From: GCA-016699145 sp964516995
GTDB lineage: Bacteria; Patescibacteriota; Gracilibacteria; UBA1369; 2-02-FULL-48-14
Direction: 5' to 3'
NCBI GenBank assembly: GCA_964516995.1
Contig: CAZFAV010000003.1
Location: forward strand, 1-64,000
DNA length: 64,000 bases
The position numbers and the translations under genes were made by a program. The notes beneath the pieces are model-generated. The model searched no databases. It was not told where the DNA came from and was given only the letters and a program-made list of their open reading frames with translations. This document shows, one piece after another, positions 59,212 to 64,000 of the stretch. The first letter of the stretch is position 1; the number at the start of each line of letters is the position of its first letter.

Positions 59212-60947
59212 ATTACGGCACCCTCGAACTCATCCGCGATCTATGGCAATACATTCGTCCATATAAAGGGAAGTTTTTTGCGGGCACATTACTCCGCCTG
59301 AGCAGTGATGTGATTTGGCTCTACCCTCCTTGGGCCATCAGCCAAATCATCAATTTTGCCATCGATTACACTCCAGGAGCATCGCTTCACACTTTTTGGT
59401 TTTACACCATCACCATTTGGATAGCAGGTCTTTACCACTACTGTACTCACGATGCAGCCAAATATCTCATTTACCAAGTGAGTGAAGCCATGCGTTTGGA
59501 TGCAATAAAGCAAGCCATCCAACACATTTTCCGGTTAGACCCCGATTGGCACGAAAAAGAAAATAGTGGGAACAAACTTCAAAAAATCCACAAGGCTGGC
59601 GAAAGTTTAGACACACTCATGCGCATGTACGTGGATCTTTGTATAGAATCCACTACCAATGTGATTGGGGTCACGATCGTACTGTTTAGTTTGGGGACAT
59701 GGATGAGCGGATTCATGTTCCTCTTCTTTCTCACTTATTATCTTTTCTCTAGAAAACTCACTCGAAAATCTTCCAGTAGTTCTTTAGAAGCTAACAAACA
59801 GTGGGAAGATTTTGAAGGAATCATGTTCGAATCAGTGAATAACATTGTCACTATCCGAGCCTTAGGCTTTTGGAACCCCGTCATCAATTGGCTTAAGAGA
59901 AAGTCCGTGCAACTTTATGCAGCCATTAAAAATCGGATTTTTTGGTATCGCACCCGCTCTGTTCTACTCAATTTATGGCGAGAACTTTTCCGTCAAATCA
60001 TTTTGTTTTACGTGATCATGAATGTTTTTGCAGGCCAATTGGACGTAGGCGTGATCTCTCTCATCATGCTTTATTTCCTAAAAATAGCGGATTCAGCGGG
60101 TGAGCTTTCTGAGGTAGCTTACAATTTTGAACTCAGTCGTATCGCCATGATGCGCTTTAAAGCCATCCTCAAGAGTGAGCCTACTGCTGAGCTTTCTGGA
60201 CATAAAGTCTTCCCTGAGAAATGGAAAGAATTAACAGTTCAAGACTTAGAGTTTGGTTATGGCGAATCTAAAGTACTCAAAAAACTTTCTTTGAGTATTC
60301 GCCGTGGAGAAAAAGTAGGGATTGTAGGACTCTCGGGCGCAGGCAAATCAACCCTTTTTAAATTACTACTCAAGCTCTACGATCGCTACGAAGGAAGCAT
60401 CACTTTTAACGGAGAAGAGCTCAAAGATATTAAAAGAGACTCGTATTTAAAGCATTTCTCCTATGTTCCCCAAGAAACTGAACTATTTAATCTTTCTCTA
60501 AAAGACAATGTGACGATGGCGTTTGAAAAGCCCATCAACAAAGAGCTTTTCCAAAGAGCATTAGATGTGGCACACGTGAATGATTTTCTTCATAAACTGC
60601 CTCATGGGGTAGAATCGCTTATCGGTGAAAAAGGAGTAAAACTCTCAGGAGGAGAACGTCAAAGAGTGGGAATCGCTCGCGCCATTTACCGCAATCCAGA
60701 ACTTTTATTCATGGATGAAGCCACCTCTCATTTGGACGTTGAGTCCGAAACTAAAATTCGCCAAGCTCTACATGAATTCTTCAAAAGTGTGACTGCTATA
60801 GTAATTGCTCACCGACTCTCTACTCTCAAGGAAATGGATCGAGTTTTAGTGCTCGAAAAAGGTCGCATCATAGAAGAAGGAACTTTTGAAGAGCTCATCA
60901 AAAAGAAGGGGCGTTTCCACGCTCTATGGGAAAAGCAGGCACTCTAA
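59208..60947 (+). CDS. ABC exporter, fused permease-ATPase (MsbA-like)
   Basis: A 579-residue half-size ABC exporter. About six membrane helices (about 20-310) precede the ATPase domain (about 345-579), which has Walker A GLSGAGKST, signature LSGGERQRVGIARAI, Walker B LLFMDEATSHLD and the switch His in AHRLST. As a homodimer it would push a lipid, peptide or drug out of the cell. Start is GTG 59208, overlapping the stop of the nucleotidyltransferase gene. The pairing suggests that protein handles or controls the exported molecule, but no substrate is implied by sequence. Confidence 0.93.
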   Translation: MNYGTLELIRDLWQYIRPYKGKFFAGTLLRLSSDVIWLYPPWAISQIINFAIDYTPGASLHTFWFYTITIWIAGLYHYCTHDAAKYLIYQVSEAMRLDAIKQAIQHIFRLDPDWHEKENSGNKLQKIHKAGESLDTLMRMYVDLCIESTTNVIGVTIVLFSLGTWMSGFMFLFFLTYYLFSRKLTRKSSSSSLEANKQWEDFEGIMFESVNNIVTIRALGFWNPVINWLKRKSVQLYAAIKNRIFWYRTRSVLLNLWRELFRQIILFYVIMNVFAGQLDVGVISLIMLYFLKIADSAGELSEVAYNFELSRIAMMRFKAILKSEPTAELSGHKVFPEKWKELTVQDLEFGYGESKVLKKLSLSIRRGEKVGIVGLSGAGKSTLFKLLLKLYDRYEGSITFNGEELKDIKRDSYLKHFSYVPQETELFNLSLKDNVTMAFEKPINKELFQRALDVAHVNDFLHKLPHGVESLIGEKGVKLSGGERQRVGIARAIYRNPELLFMDEATSHLDVESETKIRQALHEFFKSVTAIVIAHRLSTLKEMDRVLVLEKGRIIEEGTFEELIKKKGRFHALWEKQAL

Positions 60948-60964
60948 AGCCTGGAGACAGCCAT

Positions 60965-62389
60965 TTATTGCTCTTCAAAATCATCAAGCTCCATTTCTTC
61001 CATGAGCGCTGCTTTAGCTGTAGCCTCTTCCTCTCGATCACGGCGGGGGCCTCGATCGCTCGGCTTCCTAAAAATAAAGCGAAGAGGAGTTCCAATAAAT
61101 CCAAAGCGAGCTCTCAGTTCATTCTCTAGGTATCGGCCGTAAGAAAAGTGCATGATCTCTGGCCAATTACAGGTAAAAACAAAGGTAGGAGGTTTTACTC
61201 CATCTTGCTTCACTCCTAAAATAGCGAACTTGTGCTTACCTCTGACTCCTTTGGGTGGATGATGGTCCAGAGCCATTTGCAACCAAACCGCCAAGTCCTG
61301 TTTCGGTAAAATTCGATTCCGTTCTGCTTCAATTTGTAGGGCGATTTCTAAAATATTAAAGATATTACGACGTTCCATCCCAGAGGCAAAAACAACCGGT
61401 GCCCATGGCAAGAAGGCCATCTTATCTTTGAGGGCATGAATAAACATGTGTTCAGCCTGTTCTTTCTTTTCAGGCTCTATCGCATCACTTTTATTGGCCA
61501 CCAAGATCAAACCTTTTTTTTGTTCCAAAATATATTCGCAAACGTGTGCATCTTGATTCATCACGCCTTCAGAAAAATCCACCATCACCACACAAACGTC
61601 CGCCTCATCTACCGACTGCATGGTGCGCAAAATACTATATTTTTCAATACCAGCCTCCACCTTACCTCGTCGGCGCATTCCTGCCGTATCAATGAGAGTA
61701 AAAGGATGGCCATCGTAGTCAAAATCAACTTCCGTAGCGTCTCGCGTCGTACCCGCTACTTCGGAAACCACAACTCTTTGCTTCCCGAACAAAGCGTTAA
61801 CCATAGTGGATTTCCCAACATTGGGTCTTCCAAGGAAGGCAATGCGCAAACGTCCTTCGGACTTTTTTTCTGACTCCACAGAAGTCCCTATTTCCTCCAA
61901 AGCCTCTTGCATAGCATCCTCAAGTTCATAAACCCCCATGGAGTGCAAGGCCGCTACAGGAACGGGTTCGCCAAATCCCAACTCAAACAGATTATAACGA
62001 AGATCTTCAAACTTAGGATTATCACATTTATTGGCTACCAAAAGCACTTTTTTCTTTGATTTTCTCAAAATTTCAGCGGCATGGAAATCTTCTGCAGTAA
62101 GATCTTCTCGAACATCCACCACAAACAAAATAAGATCAGCACCTTCAATGGCCGTTTTAGACTGTTCTTGTACATTGGCTTCCATACTTCCTTGGCTTTT
62201 ACCCAATTCCAAGCCTCCAGTATCCACCATGAGCACCTCAAAGGGACCCACGGGCATTTTTTCGTAGATACGATCTCGAGTAGTCCCGGGCACGCTGGAT
62301 TCAATCGCTTTTCGTTTACCGAGCAAGCGGTTGAAAAGCGTAGATTTCCCTACGTTTGGGCGTCCGACAATGGCCACTACTGCTGTCAT
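60965..62389 (-). CDS. der: Ribosome-assembly GTPase Der (EngA)
   Basis: Der, 474 residues, with two tandem GTPase domains and a KH-like C-terminal domain, acting in 50S subunit assembly. The first G domain has GRPNVGKSTLFNRL, DTGGLELG and NKCD; the second has GRPNVGKSTMVNAL, DTAGMRRRG and NKSD. The KH-like part (about 370-440) contains VRGKHKFAILGVKQ. An acidic tail ends EEMELDDFEEQ. The ATG at 62387-62389 follows CCTGCACT and is only ten bases from its -10 element, so the message is close to leaderless. The end lies 17 bases from the convergent exporter gene. Confidence 0.97.
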   Translation of the reverse strand: MTAVVAIVGRPNVGKSTLFNRLLGKRKAIESSVPGTTRDRIYEKMPVGPFEVLMVDTGGLELGKSQGSMEANVQEQSKTAIEGADLILFVVDVREDLTAEDFHAAEILRKSKKKVLLVANKCDNPKFEDLRYNLFELGFGEPVPVAALHSMGVYELEDAMQEALEEIGTSVESEKKSEGRLRIAFLGRPNVGKSTMVNALFGKQRVVVSEVAGTTRDATEVDFDYDGHPFTLIDTAGMRRRGKVEAGIEKYSILRTMQSVDEADVCVVMVDFSEGVMNQDAHVCEYILEQKKGLILVANKSDAIEPEKKEQAEHMFIHALKDKMAFLPWAPVVFASGMERRNIFNILEIALQIEAERNRILPKQDLAVWLQMALDHHPPKGVRGKHKFAILGVKQDGVKPPTFVFTCNWPEIMHFSYGRYLENELRARFGFIGTPLRFIFRKPSDRGPRRDREEEATAKAALMEEMELDDFEEQ

Positions 62390-62398
62390 AGTGCAGGT

Positions 62399-62427
62399 AT
62401 CTTACCTGATTTTCTCCTGAACCTCAA
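62399..62427 (-). promoter_or_regulatory. Promoter of der, nearly leaderless
   Basis: Minus strand TTGAGG (62427-62422), a 17-base spacer and TAAGAT (62404-62399). Predicted transcription start about three bases before the ATG at 62389. Confidence 0.5.
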
Positions 62428-62493
62428 GGAGCTTACTGAACTAGCCTTGCAATTCCCTGCTCCTTTTGAGTTAATGAAGCCATCCACAAGCCC

Positions 62494-63000
62494 ATGTTGA
62501 AAAAAGTTTGGCTCTCTCTAGTGCTGTTTTGCACCCTCTTGGTGAGTGCCCCTCCAGTAGGGGCCATTTCTACGACCGTTTTGCCCAACTTGGATGAAAA
62601 CAGCACCGATTACCCTTGCGACCCAAGCGACCGCACCACTTGGGATTCCTTTTTACAACAGGTCAACGCTGGCTCTTCAGCCTATAAATCGATTGTAGAA
62701 AACAATGCACAAGGGGTAGATGCCGTAAAAGATTTTTTTGCCTGTGCGCTTAAAACCGGCTACGTCAAATTTTGGATGGTTCCTTATTTTGTGATTTACG
62801 CGCTGCAATTTGTAATCCAACTCGCTGGCCTCATTTCCGTAATGATGATTGTGCTCGGAGGCTACTACTACATTGCAGGCGGAATCACCGACGATAAGGA
62901 GAAAGGGAAACACATCATCACCTACGCTTTGGGGGGATTTATTCTAACCCTCACTTCCTGGTTCATTGTGAACCTTATCCTTCTAGCCCTCACCAGCTGA
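62494..63000 (+). CDS. TrbC/VirB2-like pilin or membrane protein
   Basis: A 168-residue exported membrane protein. Signal peptide about 1-24 (cleavage near VGA), then a polar segment with a Cys (YPCDPSDRTTW) and two long membrane helices (about 100-128 and 142-165) with the short loop TDDKEKGKHIITYALGG between them. This two-helix layout with GGYYYIAGG and ITYALGGFILTLTSWFIVN fits TrbC/VirB2-type pilins of type IV secretion systems in reduced-genome bacteria. The gene ends one base before the AI-2E family transporter start. PrgI and VirB4-like genes are 20 kb away. Confidence 0.8.
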   Translation: MLKKVWLSLVLFCTLLVSAPPVGAISTTVLPNLDENSTDYPCDPSDRTTWDSFLQQVNAGSSAYKSIVENNAQGVDAVKDFFACALKTGYVKFWMVPYFVIYALQFVIQLAGLISVMMIVLGGYYYIAGGITDDKEKGKHIITYALGGFILTLTSWFIVNLILLALTS

Positions 63001-63001
63001 T

Positions 63002-64000
63002 ATGGAAAAAAATCTTTCTGGACTCGTTAAATTTACCACTCAAAATTTTAAGAATTTACGCAAAACACTGCGTGAACTCAAAAAAGAACGAGACGAGCAA
63101 ATTCGCTTTAAGCCTAAGGTCAGTCGGCAAGAAGAAACAGATGGCGCAGAGAAAATTATTTTTTATTTCTCACTGAGCAATGTAGCTAAAGCCACTATCG
63201 TAGTCATTTCTATGATCGTGCTCAGTCAATTTTTAGGTGAAATCGGCCACATACTTTTGATTTTCTTCATTTCCGTACTCTTTGCCTCTGCCCTCAATCC
63301 CTCAGTAACAGCCCTCGAAAGATACAAAATCCCCAGAGCGCTCAGCGTACTGGTGATGTACTTTATTTTGCTTTTTGTTCTTGGCTACTTCATCTCTCAA
63401 CTCATTCCGCTGGTAGCCACACAGCTCATTGATTTCGCCAAGAGCCTCAACGATGTAGTAGATAAATTCTCTCAAGGGACCGTACATCTGCCTTTTGGAA
63501 AAAGCTTAGAACCCATGGTCAACGACTTCCTCCACCAAATCGACAAAGAAGCCATCATTAACGAGCTTAAGCAAACCTTAGAGACCACGGCTTCTCAATT
63601 GGAATCCTTTGCAGGAAACACTTTTGAAGTGATCAAGACCGTCTTCAATGGAGTACTTAATTTTGTGGTGGTTTTAGTGCTCACTTTCTTCTTGGTGGTG
63701 AACGACAGCGATGTAAATGAATTCTTTATCTCCCTCTTCCCCTCTAAGCACGGAGCCTATATCGCTGAGAAAATCCATGTCATCCAGACTAAAATTGGGT
63801 ACTGGCTTCGAGGGCAAATCGAACTCATGGTGATCATTTTTTTGATCAGTTTAGTGGGACTCATGATCCTGGGCGTGGAGAACGCTCTCACCCTCGCCAT
63901 GATGATTGGTATTGGTGAGCTTATTCCTGTGGTAGGTCCTGTACTCGGCAGTATTCCAGCCCTACTGGTGGCCTTCAACGAATCCCCTTGGCTAGCTCTT
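63002..64000 (+). CDS. AI-2E family transporter (partial, runs off the window)
   Basis: The first 333 residues of a permease-like protein of the AI-2E/PerM family, cut by the window end. After a charged N-terminus (about 1-50, coiled and Lys/Arg-rich) come membrane helices near 60-80, 82-100 and 118-138, a long soluble segment (about 150-215), and more helices (about 215-235, 275-300, 305-333). The IIFFISVLFASALNPSV-like and GIGELIPVVGPVLGSIPA stretches are family-typical. Members move small molecules or ions across the membrane; the substrate cannot be read. ATG at 63002 is one base after the VirB2-like stop, so the two are cotranscribed. Confidence 0.88.
   Translation, partial: MEKNLSGLVKFTTQNFKNLRKTLRELKKERDEQIRFKPKVSRQEETDGAEKIIFYFSLSNVAKATIVVISMIVLSQFLGEIGHILLIFFISVLFASALNPSVTALERYKIPRALSVLVMYFILLFVLGYFISQLIPLVATQLIDFAKSLNDVVDKFSQGTVHLPFGKSLEPMVNDFLHQIDKEAIINELKQTLETTASQLESFAGNTFEVIKTVFNGVLNFVVVLVLTFFLVVNDSDVNEFFISLFPSKHGAYIAEKIHVIQTKIGYWLRGQIELMVIIFLISLVGLMILGVENALTLAMMIGIGELIPVVGPVLGSIPALLVAFNESPWLAL

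Overview
The window reads as a compact chromosome segment from a small-genome bacterium, most likely a member of the Candidate Phyla Radiation (Patescibacteria) and plausibly Peregrinibacteria-like. The signs are very tight packing, many small lineage-specific proteins, a bacterial Elp3, PrgI/VirB4-like and VirB2-like secretion parts, a 23S-5S pair with no 16S in view, and standard housekeeping genes in unusual neighbourhoods. TGA is a normal stop here (pgk, ribE, der neighbours), which argues against the recoded Gracilibacteria/Absconditabacteria. The lineage call is inference; no 16S is present.

Layout. 1-4.8 kb: tail of a surface protein with a Cys-TM-Arg C-terminus, a CHASE2 adenylate cyclase, pgk, a small membrane protein, ribH-ribE. 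4.9-11.6 kb: ssb, a family 2 glycosyltransferase, a solute-binding lipoprotein, an O-antigen ligase-like protein, fmt, lepB and a PH-domain membrane protein. 11.6-16.6 kb: gatB, a small membrane protein, then an operon of a Trm9/ALKBH8-like methyltransferase and a WecG/TagA glycosyltransferase, divergent from elp3. 16.6-27.7 kb: a 1326-residue membrane protein of unknown function, recG, an AT-richer HNH/anchored-protein insert, tyrS with a zinc-ribbon insertion, an RluA-type pseudouridine synthase. 27.8-33.3 kb: TrmB-like regulator, a sigma-region-4/HARE-HTH protein, thioredoxin-like and MgtC-like proteins, two tRNAs and a MORN-like protein. 33.3-41.8 kb: HtrA protease, 5-formyl-THF cyclo-ligase, glyA, a SpoIIE-type phosphatase, an OppA-like lipoprotein, lepA. 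41.9-44.5 kb: PrgI and a VirB4-N-terminal-like protein, then an unknown helical protein. 44.5-47.7 kb: 5S and 23S rRNA on the minus strand with a flanking processing stem. 47.9-54.1 kb: small membrane/secreted proteins, tRNA-Ala, tRNA-Ile, a two-CARDB secreted protein, rplU-pth-obg, a DsbA-like protein, tRNA-Leu. 54.1-64 kb: small proteins, YqeY, uvrC carrying an inserted GNAT acetyltransferase domain, a nucleotidyltransferase-like protein with an ABC exporter, der, a VirB2-like pilin and the start of an AI-2E family transporter.

Expression style. Almost every start codon lacks a Shine-Dalgarno sequence; many genes instead have a recognisable -35/-10 or extended -10 (often TGCTATAAT) only about 10-30 nt upstream of the start, so very short or absent 5' leaders look normal. 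Eight of twelve convergent protein-gene pairs overlap at their stop codons and one more abuts, leaving little room for intrinsic terminators. The most unusual items are the Elp3/Trm9-like divergent pair (a possible mcm5U34 tRNA-modification route), the GNAT domain inside UvrC, and the zinc-ribbon insertion inside TyrRS.
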